Shown here: piece by piece, positions 23,270 to 34,640 of the stretch | Layout: every line of letters begins with the position of its first letter | Numbering within the stretch: the first letter of the stretch is position 1 | Source of the DNA: Azadirachta indica | Taxonomy: Eukaryota > Streptophyta > Magnoliopsida > Sapindales > Meliaceae | Direction: 5' to 3' | Length of the DNA: 64,000 bases | NCBI GenBank assembly: GCA_022749755.1 | Contig: CM040449.1 | Location: 12,434,363 to 12,498,362, forward strand | The notes under the pieces: model-generated | What the model was told of the DNA's origin: nothing | Databases searched by the model: none | What the model saw: the letters and a program-made list of their open reading frames with translations, nothing else | Position numbers and translations under genes: made by a program

Positions 23270-23490
23270 AATGGTGAACGCTTACTATTACACCGGTTAA
23301 ACATCAAATTATTTTTTTAAGAAATAATATATATATATGCTAAAATAATAAATCGACATAAATTAAAAAATTTAAATCAACATAAACTAGTAAATCAAAC
23401 CAAACTAGGTAAGTTAATACTATTTCAATAAAAAATATACATAATAAGATTAAACTAAATAGAAAAATCTATTGTATTCTAATATTTTTT
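23270..23490. repeat. Dispersed repeat R, reference copy
   Basis: The second half (about 23330-23490, ending TCTATTGTATTCTAATAT) recurs in the same orientation at about 28195-28322. The first half (AAACATCAAATTATTTTTTTAAGAAATAAT) recurs inverted at about 30078-30135. I cannot assign the family. Confidence 0.5.
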
Positions 23491-23971
23491 CTCAAATTCA
23501 ATACAAAGGAGCAAGCTTAAGTTAACAAACTGAATAAACCCAAAACAATTGAGAAAAAGACATAAGACCTTAAAGTAATTGGGAGAAAAAAAAAAAAAAA
23601 ACAAAGAAGCCCAAAAGAGACTTCTAAAATAACCAAGACAGAGTTGTCAAAAAGAGTTTAGCGGCCAGGAAGGCCTAAAAATGTAAGTTGTCTAATGGCG
23701 CGATGGAAACTTCGGGGTATTTATCTAATAACGTGAGGGAAGTAAAGAGTGTCAATTGGCATGAGGAAATCCAAGGGAGTCAAATGTGCAAAGAGGTTAT
23801 TTAAGGACTTATATAAAAGGTATCAATAATTTTAAGTGTTTAGATGATAAAAGTTTAGGGTCTAAATGATAAATTTTGAGAATTGATAAACAAAATCTAC
23901 CCAATATCGAAGACAAAAACAGTCATATCTCGATGATAAAAATCGTGATTTTGAATGATAAAGGATTAAAG

Positions 23972-24115
23972 TAGGGATGAAAATTTTTCTTGCCCGGATT
24001 GGTGAGGGATTTTTCAAAAGCTCAAAGATTGGGTCTGAGTTTGAAGATAAAAATTCGTCTTTATTTTAAAAACTAGTCGGAGAAAGAGATGGATCTTTTT
24101 CCCCAGCTGTTCTTG
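23972..24115. mobile_element. Possible hAT-type terminal fragment
   Basis: The sequence TAGGGATGAAAATTTTTC followed by GGGGATTTTT/CCCC-type words resembles the left end of plant hAT non-autonomous elements. I could not find a matching opposite end or 8-bp TSD, so it may be truncated. Confidence 0.35.
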
Positions 24116-25125
24116 ATTCCTAAAATTTGAATGCAAAATATTTGTGGATAATTATTTATGTATCTATTTTATTTAATAAATAATTATAAAAGTTTATAAT
24201 TTTTATTTTAGTTAAACAATTCCTTTAAAACAGTTTATAATTTTTTTGATTAAATCAATTAAGTCCGTAATAAATATGTATAAGATTTTCAATTTAATCA
24301 ATTTTAGAATTTTTTTAAATCATTTTTGTAGTAAAGAAATTTGTTAAAATAATTAAAAAGTAATAAAATTAAATAAATTAGTAATTAAACTTAGAACAAT
24401 GAATTTTGATAAAATAAAAATAATAAATTAATGTCAAACAAAATAATTAATTTGTAATTAATGAATTAATTTGTTGTAATATAGTAATATAAGACTAACA
24501 AACAAATAAATTCTTAATTTTTTTTTATTTAGATTTCATTTTCCCTTTTACCAAATACAGATTTTTGTGCAAAATTCTAAAAAAATAAAAAAAAACTCTA
24601 CAATTTTCTTTTTCTCTTCATATTTCATTTTTTAAGAATGATGTAATATATTTTTCCTAACTTTATCAATTTTATAAAAAATTATATCATAATTAACTAA
24701 TACAGTTATTTATTTTTCTATTTGTATAGATTAGTAAAAATATTATAATAAATATATCAATCAAATTTAATATTTTTTGTTAACAAAATTTTTATTAGCA
24801 TAATATTTTATATAAATTGTCTCAATTAAATTAATGATTGTTATCATTTATCTTATTTTTAACAATTAATTTAAGAAAGAATCAAATATTTATTTTTATT
24901 ATATTATTTTGAAGATATATGAAATGGTGATTTACATATAAATAATTTATTTATTTATTATTAAAAAGATATATAGATTTAATTTGTATTATGATATTTG
25001 GTAAAAGACTAAAAATTAATGATATATTTTTAAAAACAAACTAAAAATTGATAATTATATCAACTAATTTTTGTTAAATATTTTAAGTACATAATGATTA
25101 TATAAGGTAGATAAAGCTTTGGCAT
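24116..25125. other. Very AT-rich sequence, no gene seen
   Basis: Only A/T runs are visible. It may be the 5' non-coding part of the hAT element whose transposase follows. Confidence 0.4.
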
Positions 25126-26085
25126 TTGATTGTCTAATTAAATGGAATACCACACATTCCATGCTTGAAGTAGTAGTGATGTATAAAGATGTTTTACTCG
25201 ACTGAAGCAGCGTGATACATAGTACAAAAGTTTATCTGATGAGGTTAAATGCGAGTTGGCATCAATAACGGTGCTACATTTGAAGTCATTTTACAAATTG
25301 ACAAAAATATTTTCAAGTATCAAATACTTAACAGCTAATCTCTTTTTCTCATTGATTTATAAAATAAGGTTGTCAATCAATAAATGGCGTAATTCTTTGC
25401 ACCCTATAATACGAAACATGGTTAGTCATATGATTGCCAAGTTTGAAAAATATTGGAGTGATATTCATAAGCTATTGGTTGTAGCAGTTGTTCTTGACTC
25501 TAGGTATAAAATGATTTTAGTTGATTTTTATTTTCCGATGCACAATCTTTGTAATGATTTAGTGGAGTATTATGAGTTGAAGATTGCAATAGAACAAAGA
25601 ATGTTTGATTCATTAGTTAGAGGTACCTCTTCACAATCAGTGAAAAGTTATTAGAATTTGGATGAATTTGATGCATATATAACTCAATATTATCATCCTA
25701 CAAAATCCAAGTTTGAGTTAAATAGTCACTTGGAGGAAGAGCTTATTAAGAGAACTTCAGATTTGATATTTTAGATTGGTGGAAGGTATTTACTACTATT
25801 TGGTATTATTATTTTATTTTATTTTACTTAGATTTATATAGATTAACATTATTATTTTATTCATGATTTCAATATTAATATGTTTGGATTTTTTAGGTAC
25901 ACAAAATTAAGTATCCTATTTTATCTAAAATAGCTAAGGATATTTTAGCTATCCTGATATCTACTATTATCTCAGAGTTTGCTTTGAACACTAAAGGTAG
26001 ATGTTTGAGTTCACATCGTAGCAAATTTCATCCGAACACATTGAAAGCTTTGATGTGTACTCAAAATTGGATATGAGCTTCTATT
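25126..26085 (+). pseudogene. hAT-superfamily transposase relic
   Basis: From about 25200 the plus strand encodes FYKLTKIFSS..YLTANL, then IRLSINKWRNSLHPIIRNM, KFEKYWSDIHKLL and VAVVLDSRYKM. This is the C-terminal half of RICESLEEPER/DAYSLEEPER-type hAT transposases. A frame break at 25652 and an intron-like gap (about 25790-25895, starting GGTA and ending TTTTTTAG) precede the hAT dimerisation domain: KYPILSKIAKDILAIPISTI, SEFALNTKGRCLSSHRSKFHP and LKALMCTQNW (about 25905-26075). The N-terminal half and most of the catalytic domain are missing or unreadable. It is a nuclear cut-and-paste transposase fossil. Confidence 0.88.
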
Positions 26086-27111
26086 CGAGGTATAAAATTA
26101 TTTCAATAATTTATTTGACATAGTATTTGAATATTTTTATTAATACTTGTATTTAATCTTGTATTTGTTTTTTTTTTTTAAGATGGAGTTTTAGAAAATG
26201 AGATATTTACCAAAACAAAAATAATAGGTGATGATGAAGGAACCCCACCATTTTCGAACTGTTTTGTTGTATAGTACTTTTAATTTGTAGATGACATCTT
26301 TTGTTATTAGTACTTTTAACAATTAACAAGAAACACCAAAATATGAGGGATTTTGTTAATATGATTGTGCTATTATTTAGTTTTTTTTATTTTGTTATTA
26401 AAAAATTTATGAGGCATTGATAATTAGTTTACGTGGGTTTTTAGAAAAGTTACACCAAAAAAGAAATATAGGTTTTCATTTATATTTTGGTTGGTTGGAA
26501 ACATTTTTTTTTTTTTCATAAAAGCATTAGTTGCAAAGTTGCAGCAAAAATTTGTTTCTTACTTTATTATTACTTTATTTTGGACAATGTGGGAAGCAAA
26601 GTGTTGTTGCTTAATCTTATATTGAAATTTAGTATTAAGTGCTAATTAGGGATATAATTAATTGTGAGTTATGATTTAAAATAGGTTTAAAAACAAATTC
26701 ATATGTATTAGTAATTATTATATTTATATTTAAAGGAATTGCAAATAATATTTTTAAGAATTTAATAACCTCATTGTTTATTTGGGTTAATACTAGTAAG
26801 AAAAAAATAATTATTATAGGATTTCAATTTTTTTGTTTTATTAAGCTAATATTTGTAAGAAAAGAATTGGAATTTCTATAAAATTTAAATTAAAAAATTA
26901 AAAATTATCAAAATCAAGCTTAACAATATTTGCATATGTAGACAAGTTTTAGAAGTTCGAATTTATAACTCGAACTTGTCTGAACCAGGCTTTAGCCTGG
27001 CATTTATAGTTAAATTCAGGTTTGGGATCGAACCCAGACTTTTATAGTTAAAACCGAGTCCGGATCGAACTTTTTGAAACCCAACCTAAACCTGAGAATT
27101 TGGCAACTCTA
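26086..27111. mobile_element. 3' region and probable right end of the hAT element
   Basis: After the transposase relic comes AT-rich DNA, then a GC-richer subterminal block (about 26945-27111) with repeated GGTTTGGGATCGAACCCAG/CCGGATCGAAC words. It ends ...TTTGGCAACTCTA, whose reverse complement TAGAGTTGCCAAATTCTC has the form of a plant hAT terminus. The left terminus and TSD were not found. Confidence 0.5.
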
Positions 27112-27788
27112 ATATAATCAAATCAATAAATTTAATATTTTAATTATATTTTTAGGATACTTAGAATTTTTATCAATATACTTTTTATTTTAAAAATTTT
27201 GAATTATACATATAATAAGTTTTTATTTTAAAACAATTCAGATTTCATGATTATAATTACTCATAATTTTGTATAAATGTGTTTAAAATTTTATTATTGT
27301 TAGTTGAAATAGTAAATTATTAACTATTATATTATTAAAATTACCCATAATTTTGGTCTGAGTTTTGGTGACACACTTATTTCAACTCACGTGTCTCTCA
27401 CACTACACTATAGATGGCCATTCCTACCTCCAGTCAGCAAGGATAGCACGCCTGCAATTGATGCAATTTTTATATGGTTAATTGGTTATTAGCTTACTGA
27501 TATATATATATATATATTTATTTTTGTCAAATTAAATTAAATTATAAATTATAATAATAATAACAAAAGAGAAATGTTGAATTTACATATTTGTAAAATT
27601 CGAACATAAAATATTTTATATTAAAAAATAATAAGTCAAAAATAATATTTTTAATAATATAACTTAAATATGTGTTTTACTTAAATAATTTTTATTTACA
27701 TATTTTATCAACTAAATATTTGTGTTATAATGGTAAGTGGAGTGTCAATTTTTCATTAATTCTTGACTTCAATTCTTAATAGTTGCAA
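27112..27788. other. Intergenic sequence
   Basis: No gene. A short (TA)n tract lies at about 27501-27517. Confidence 0.45.
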
Positions 27789-27798
27789 TATATACATA

Positions 27799-27857
<59 letters not shown>

Positions 27858-27866
27858 TATATATAT
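27789..27866. repeat. Compound (CATA)n/(TA)n microsatellite
   Basis: About seven CATA units pass into about 13 TA units and a short decayed tail. The I/Y-rich open frames over it on both strands are translations of the repeat and not genes. Confidence 0.9.
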
Positions 27867-28605
27867 TAGAGTCAAACAGGGGTTAACGTTGGCAGTGGGG
27901 CCTGCTAGGATTCTTTGTTTAAATCGGATGGAGATTTTCAGAAAGAATCGAAGGCCAAGGACGGGATTTGGTGTACAGAGGTTAAAGAAAAAAAAAAAAA
28001 AGGACAGAGATATTAGACTACAACAAATAATGAGACAAATAGTACGATAGGGTGGTGAGTAAGATAGCACGTGCATTATGGTGCACGTGTTAGAATAAAA
28101 CATTAACGTAAAAGAAGATCAGAAGAAAACCTTAACTTTCTATCGTATAGAACGAATTAAAGATACATGAATGAAATAAATATATAAACATATCTTTATC
28201 TAAATTCTTATAAATTAAAAAACCAAATTAAACTAGGTTAATACCGTTTCAAGAAAAAAAAAAAAAAAAAACTTGATAAGATTAAAGTAAATAGAAAGGA
28301 TCTATTGTATTCTAATATATCAATATTATATCTTAAATATACTACATTTACGGGAGTCAATAGTTTTATCACTACCTGTATAATCTGCACTAATTTAAGT
28401 GAAATCTCCCTGTACTTATATTTTTGGAAATAAAATTGATCTTTGGTTGTATGTGTAAGGAATTGAATGCTTGCCCTTCGAATTAACTACTTTTTAATAG
28501 GCTGGTTAGTTTTAAATTATAATTTATTAGTGTTAAATTTATAATTTAATAATACTAAGAAAAATAAATTTTCATTCTGTATAATGCATGTGTGTATAAA
28601 TAAGA
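27867..28605. other. Intergenic sequence with a copy of repeat R
   Basis: No gene. About 28195-28322 is the second copy of the 23330-23490 repeat, interrupted by a poly-A run at 28253-28271. Confidence 0.45.
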
Positions 28606-30070
28606 GGAAAATTGCCCTAACCCCTTTAAATTTGATTGAAGTAGTCATTATCTTTTTAAGGTTTAAAAAATATTATGTTACGTTCTATCTTCACTTTACC
28701 TAACGAAAAAAATAGTATTTTTAACATTATATCTTAAATGTCAGGATAAAGGAACACATATCAATTTGTGAGTCTCATATAATGGTATGTGGGTCTCAAA
28801 GCATAATTATTTTATTTTTTAATGATAATTAATGATAATTAATGAAATCACGGGATTAACCCTCTATGACACATGATATTTAAAAATTACCTTTTTGTTT
28901 GTTAAAAATTTAGGCATAAACATGACATTTACATAGTCAACATTGTGTTTTTACATTTAATATTAAAAATATTCGAGAAAAAAGGATTTATGTCATTATT
29001 TTTAAACATTAATATTTATTAAAAAATTTATGTGATTATTTTCAGATATTAATATTTATCTAAAAGACTTACTAAATTAATAAGGAATTAATAATGATAA
29101 TATTTTCAATTTTTTTAACTATGCATAGAATTAAATTATAAGATCTCATTTTATTTAAAAATTTAATTTATTTCTATTCGAATATAATTTTAAATTTCTT
29201 TATTAAAATAGTAACATAACGTTTGCTAAAAACTTATAATAAGAAAATAATTAATAAATTTTTTTGGTAAAAATTAATTAAAAAAAGATCCTTCTAAAAA
29301 GTAGTAGTCTTTAAATTTTGTTTCATATCTTATATATATAAATTATATACTATTTATACTTTTCAATTATTGTTAAATAATTTATATAAATATTTAAATG
29401 AACTCAATTTTAATTTTTATACTAATTATATTTTTGAAAAATAAATTAATTTATATAGATATTTAAATTTATAAATATTTAGATAAAAATTTAAGATATG
29501 AAATTAATTTAAATTGATTTATGAAAAGTATAAATAAAAGATATTTATTTCTAAGAACAAGGTGACAGGAAGAGACCAAAAGTGGCTAAAATGGTGGTGG
29601 CCACCGTGTGGCTCCACTATACTGGTAGCGAATGGAAGCACAACGCTATCACAGTTCGATAGATTGACTACTTCCACTCGTCATCGATGTGGTGGAGGAA
29701 CACGGTGGCTACCACCATTTTGGTCATTTTTGACCTCTTGTTGTCACTTTTTTTTAAAATAATTATATTATCTTATAAATTAAAAATTTAGAGTTTAATG
29801 ATATCGACAATGATTTATTTGGAGTTAGTTTCTATCCATGGACATTTTTTAGCTATTGTTGTTAGAAAGTATAGGGGCCACAGTCAATGAGAAATTTGAC
29901 TTTGATAAAGGAGAGTTGTCAGTCATGTGGTAGGTTGTTTACCATTTTACCCCTACAAATTGAATTTTTCCATTACATCAGATAATGATAAGACGTAATA
30001 GAATATTTTAAAACTTCGAAAAGATAATGGGTATTTCAAGCAACCCTAAGGGGGTGTAGGACAATTTCCC
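28606..30070. mobile_element. Non-autonomous MULE-type element with about 95-bp TIRs
   Basis: Left GGAAAATTGCCCTAACCCC (from 28606) and the reverse complement of the right end (GGGAAATTGTCCTACACCCC, ending at 30070) align for about 95 bp. Shared blocks include CATTATCTTTT, AAAATATT and a TTACGT core. A GGGAAAATTG-like terminus and long TIRs fit non-autonomous Mutator-type elements. I see no convincing TSD. The interior is non-coding apart from the hairpin at 29557-29752. Confidence 0.65.
29557..29752. repeat. GC-rich inverted repeat with arms of about 62 bp
   Basis: Left arm 29557-29620 (including AAAATGGTGGTGGCCACCGT) and the reverse complement of right arm 29690-29752 (AAAATGGTGGTAGCCACCGT) match closely, with a loop of about 70 nt. 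The segment is far GC-richer than its surroundings and sits at the core of the 28606-30070 element. A transcript would fold into a long hairpin. The plus-strand frame across it is a by-product. Confidence 0.8.
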
Positions 30071-33000
30071 ACAATTTTTTTAAGAAACAATAATTTGATA
30101 TTTAACTGTGTACTGGTAAATGTTTCCTATTTTCTCTTATCTCAAAAGCTTGGGTCCCTCTAAAAGCTTACTTTTTCCGGCCCCCTCATTTTATTAGAAT
30201 TTTAATGTAAAGACATTTTTAACTCCACTAACATAATCCTTTTACCTTCGCAAATCATAAGCATGATCCAACGTATGTATACTGAGGATACCTAACATGA
30301 TCAACACGACCCACTAATGCCACATACATATCACGATTATTTGACATGATGTGGGTAAGTGGTAGTACAAGACAAGTCAATATGATCTCTTTCTCTTGCT
30401 TCCCATGGTCAAAGAAAAAACAAAAACTAGAATGCCCTAGTTCAATAAAAGTCAATATATTTCCATGAGCAGCTTCAAGAATGTAATTTACGGGGTAAGT
30501 GGTACAAGCAAACATCACAAAAGGCAGTATTGCTTCCTCTTTCGAGCTCAGATCTTGGTTTCAAGTTGTAATCCATTAAAATCTTCTAGGTCTTCTACCT
30601 AACAGAAACCATTAAGTATTTGATAATATTGCAGAGACTATTTACTTTGCAGGCCAACAAGAAACAGAAATAGTATGCAGTCTCATTTGGGTCAATTGAA
30701 TTCAAGAAAAAAGATTTGTCTTTTCATAATTTTGGTCAAAAATATTGCATTCTAAAGACACTGTTTTGACTAGTCTTTATCTTTAACACATAAGGCCACC
30801 GATGTAGCAAAAAAGTAACACAATACACGGTAGGAATCCTTTATTTTTGCATTTGGATAAGATGAAATTGACACATCCATGGAGTATATGTTATAAATTA
30901 TGAAAACCTGCAAATGTATATCTTTCTAAAAGCAAGGACAATGATAAATGATTAAGAATATTTCCTTTTGATATAGAGGATCTCTTACGCAAAATTCAAA
31001 CTTATGATTAGTAATTCAAGTTTAAATATAATTAATTCCTAAATTAAGTGATCAAAATTTTGCATTATTTTCAAGATTAAGATATTTTAAACGGTACTTT
31101 GGTTTGCTGATCTTATCCTCTTGTGAGAATAGATGTTTTTTTTTTATAACTCAAATAGTTTTTCAAACTACCCATTCTATTTGTTTAGTCTTTTTTTATC
31201 TTTCTTACAATCTTCAGCTTATTTCTCTATTTACCAATCACCTTTTAGTTGGGTTTGTTGATACCCTCAACTTTCAAATGAAGGTAAAGGTTTAATTCCA
31301 TTCAAGTGTATTGTGGAGATCATTTTTCTTCCATAAGATGGTAGAAACAGATTTTTTACAAATTTGATGTAGACTCTTGAGTGGCACTAGACTAGATCTA
31401 ATCAAATTTCAAATTTTTAATAAATTTCTAATGTAATATTAGTAGATTGTACATATTATTTGCAATATTCAAAAAAATTTATTTTTTTTTGTTAAATATT
31501 TTACTGAAATTTTGAGAGATAAGAGTCGCTATATTTATCTTTATTAGATGCTATTTCTTTTGTCTTATCAATGCATTTGCCAAATTCATCCAACAACTAC
31601 AAAGATGCACAAAATCATATCTAATTCTAATAAAAGATAATCAAAGTTATCATTTAATAAAAAAATTTAAGTTTATAAATGATATTATATAGGTGGTAAT
31701 AACATTTAAGTTACGTACACGAGTTGTGACCTACCCATTAGCGTAAAGGCAAACAACCTGGCAACTTTCTTTACAGCCACGTTTAAAGGAAAATTAAGAA
31801 ATCTTTTCTTGCATTGGGAATGCAAAGCCAATCGTTTCTATTCATTGTTATTTGGGAATCATCAAACAATTAATCAAGGCACAAAGCAAAGCCATTTTCT
31901 CTCCCACGATAGAAGATAGAAAAGCAAAGCGATAGTCATAATGATAGCAATATTTATAGTGATAATGATAGCAATGTTTTGAGTGGAAAGCAAACGAATA
32001 TTATATATAAAAAAAAATTGATTAAACAAATGGGAGTTGGTGGCATTCGTGTGGAAACCACACTCCTATAATCCATAATTATTTTTCTCACTAACATGTG
32101 CTATCTTAGTCAGCAATCCATTTGGGTTTTTATTATTTTTTTTTGGGTGGAATTTAGAATTATATGAAAAATTGAAGTATTCTTAAAAAAAAAAAAAATT
32201 TCTTTACCATCTTGGAAAGCCCTTAAGGACAAAACTATGTTCAATGCGTATAATTAAAGATAGAAAACAACAGCTCATTGATCTTTTATATTTTCTAAAA
32301 CATTTAGCGTGGCTTTGGTAATATTTGTAAATTTTTTTTCTAAAATTGTAAAAAGTAATATTTTTAAAACATAAACATATTTGATAGTATTTATTAAAAA
32401 TAAGTTCTAAAAAAATAATAAAAGTAATTTAATACGATTTTTAAAATGATTGAAATAAATATTTTGAGGATAAATTTGTAATTAATTTTAAAAAATTATT
32501 TTTTTTTAAAATATTATACCAACATGTACATTATTATAATTTGTGGTTAGCATTCTACTGGGGTTAATGACTAATAGTCAATATATATATATATATATAT
32601 ATTTTCTATGAGTGTAACTCCATTGGTAGCTTCCTAGATGTAGCTTGATTAGTTTGGAGCAGGCTTGACACTTCTAAGCCATTCAACTTTGAGTACTAGT
32701 AGGTTCCCATCAAAACCTTTTAGATATTAGACACTACTAGAAAATATTTTTACTGTTTTTTTTTTTTTGAAAACTAATTCTTTTAAGAACTATGTCTTAG
32801 TTATCTCTCGAAGAAATTACAAAAGCATTCTGTAATGATAACAAAGCTAAAAAAGCAAAATTAATAACGGAAGAAACTGAAAGTTTCTGAAACGCTTCCA
32901 ATATTTATTTCCTTTTATAGACACAGATTGAGTAATAGAATTCTTCCCTTCATCATCTTTATTGTCTTGTTTGACGCTCATGCTTTAGTCATGAACTTCT

Positions 33001-33660
33001 GTTCAGCTATAGCTGCCCTAAAGTTAAATTCATGTGTACTCATCCTTCTGCAGGGATGGTAATATTCAAGTCATCCCTACTTTCACATTTCATCGTCAAA
33101 CAATTTATGCTTCTCTTTCCTGTTTCTGTCTCTTTCCTCCTCTTTAATCTCCTTTAAAACCCAAACTATAAGTTCATTTGTGGTTATTTTGGGACCATTA
33201 GATAGAGTAAAGGATCATTCAATTATTGCAGGCTTGATCCATATCCAAATTTAAAGCTTCAAATCTATCATTCTATCTCTGTTTCATTTCATGATTTCAT
33301 CATGCATATGTATGTTGGATGACTTCTTATTGAGTAGTTTCATAAAAAATTGCCGCTGATTTGAAATGAATATTGGACCACGGATATGGATCTTCATTAA
33401 TTACTGGTATGGGTGCAATTCAGATACATAAAACCAAAAAAAGAAAGAAAAAAAAATCATATATTTATATAACCATTTGAGGAAAACCCATTGAAGAACT
33501 TGTAATTGTTCCTACATATAGCCACTAATGGTCAGACAAATTATGATGTTTTTATATATTTACTAAAATAACCATTTTTTCTTGATCATAATTGGTCAAT
33601 TTGAATAATATTTTTTATGACATTTTATAGTAATTTTCTTCCATTAGTGGAAGTACCCCA
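30071..33660. other. Intergenic sequence upstream of the VTL gene
   Basis: About 30078-30135 is an inverted copy of the first half of repeat R. A minus-strand open frame at 30255-30518 (87 codons) has mixed composition but no domain I recognise. About 31300-31480 is a dispersed repeat shared with 20.1 kb. A (TA)n tract lies at 32581-32602. CACTACTAGAAAA at 32732-32744 resembles a CACTA terminus, but no partner is visible. I see no gene in the rest. Confidence 0.45.
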
Positions 33661-33699
33661 CTTATCGCCTCCATTACAATAAAGCTTCTTAGCTCTCCA

Positions 33700-33795
33700 T
33701 CAATAAATACCCCTTCTTCAGGGCGTGTGTCCTGCACACTTGTTCATTATCTCTTCTCTTCAATCATCTTCCTCATTTTCTGCAAATTAGTTTTC
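33700..33795 (+). promoter_or_regulatory. Core promoter and 5' leader of the VTL gene
   Basis: CAATAAATAC at 33701-33710 is a TATA-like element about 90 bp upstream of the ATG, which would give a short leader. The leader is pyrimidine-rich (CTTCTCTTCAATCATCTTCC). No iron-response motif is clear by eye. Confidence 0.45.
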
Positions 33796-34467
33796 ATGGC
33801 AACTAACCAAACATCTTTCAACAACCCTAAGTTCACTGTGCCTGTGAATGATGTTGAGCAACAACCAAGAACCCTAGAGCTCGAAGCCAAGGACTTCGAC
33901 TACTCCAAGCGGTCCCAATGGCTTCGGGCTGCCGTTTTAGGTGCCAACGATGGACTGGTGTCGACTGCCTCGTTGATGATGGGCGTTGGCGCTGTGAAAC
34001 AGGACATCAAGGCCATGATACTCACAGGATTCGCCGGCCTAGTCGCCGGCGCTTGTAGCATGGCCATCGGTGAGTTTGTCTCCGTGTACTCACAGCTAGA
34101 TATAGAGTTAGCCCAGATGAAAAGAGACAGACAAAGAGGAGACATTAATGGAGATCAGCCAGCAGAAGGAAAGGAAGATGATGAGGGTTTGCCAAACCCA
34201 CTACAAGCAGCTGCAGCCTCAGCACTCGCTTTTTCCTTGGGTGCAATGGTGCCATTGTTAGCTGCATCTTTTATAAGAGAGTATAAAATAAGGTTGGCAG
34301 TGGTGGTTGCCGCCGTGAGCTTGGCTTTGGTGGTGTTTGGGTGGTTGGGGGCTGTGTTAGGGAAGGCCCCGGTGGTCCGGTCGTCGGCAAGGGTTTTGAT
34401 TGGGGGGTGGTTCGCTATGGCTATAACCTTTGGACTAACCAAGTTGATCGGGACAAGTGGCCTCTGA
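33796..34467 (+). CDS. Vacuolar iron transporter-like protein (VTL/nodulin-21 type)
   Basis: Intronless, 223 residues, start ATG at 33796 (MATNQTSFNN). An open GTG-initiated extension to 33727 has no ATG and is leader sequence. It belongs to the CCC1/VIT1 family of H+-coupled Fe2+/Mn2+ transporters, and members of the VTL branch load iron into the vacuole. Five membrane segments are visible at about 45-65, 74-98, 137-160, 165-188 and 197-218. Family signatures are QWLRAAVLGANDGLVSTASL (41-60; Asp52 in the proton/metal path) and GLVAGACSMAIGEFVSVYSQ (81-100; the M-x-x-x-E pair). The cytosolic loop (about 101-135) is short and acidic, as in VTLs, and lacks the long metal-binding domain of VIT1. 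It is the only intact gene in the window and is markedly GC-richer than its surroundings. VTL genes are usually repressed under iron shortage. That is family knowledge, not seen here. Confidence 0.95.
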   Translation: MATNQTSFNNPKFTVPVNDVEQQPRTLELEAKDFDYSKRSQWLRAAVLGANDGLVSTASLMMGVGAVKQDIKAMILTGFAGLVAGACSMAIGEFVSVYSQLDIELAQMKRDRQRGDINGDQPAEGKEDDEGLPNPLQAAAASALAFSLGAMVPLLAASFIREYKIRLAVVVAAVSLALVVFGWLGAVLGKAPVVRSSARVLIGGWFAMAITFGLTKLIGTSGL

Positions 34468-34640
34468 TTTTAGTTTCCTCTTAATTTTCTATGATGTTTT
34501 CTTGATGTTTCCATGAATTTAGCCATGTTATATTTCTTGTATATTTTTACATTTTGTTTTGGGAGCATATGATATGTGCATGGAAGGAAAAGGTTGCTTG
34601 TAACAAATTAAATAAATAAGGAAGAGGGAGAGCAAAAATA
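34468..34640 (+). terminator. VTL 3' untranslated region and poly(A) signal
   Basis: A U-rich 3' region follows the TGA. AATAAATAAG at 34611-34620 contains a canonical AATAAA about 145 bp after the stop. The cleavage site is inferred to lie shortly downstream. Confidence 0.5.

Noticed and set aside
23972..27111. A single hAT element bounded by TAGGGATG (left) and CAACTCTA (right)
   Set aside because: The flanking 8-mers do not match and the subterminal sequences differ, so the two ends probably belong to different elements.
27756..28103. Overlapping 95- and 115-codon frames on both strands
   Set aside because: A large part of each is translated microsatellite (I-Y and C-M-Y-V repeats) and there is no domain outside it.
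29562..29762. 66-codon frame with many W and T residues
   Set aside because: It lies over the GC-rich inverted repeat. Hairpin pairing explains the sequence better than coding.
30255..30518. 87-codon minus-strand frame of normal-looking composition
   Set aside because: I recognise no family and see no exon partners. It is kept only as a remark in the intergenic entry.
32732..32744. CACTACTAGAAAA, similar to a CACTA terminus
   Set aside because: No partner end, TSD or subterminal repeats were found nearby. A 13-bp match can occur by chance.
33727..33795. In-frame 23-codon extension of the VTL protein
   Set aside because: It begins with GTG and not ATG, its hydrophobic residues do not match VTL N-termini, and a normal ATG lies at 33796 after a pyrimidine-rich leader.
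33900..34442. Two long minus-strand open frames across the VTL gene
   Set aside because: They are antisense shadows of a GC-richer coding sequence and have no recognisable domain.
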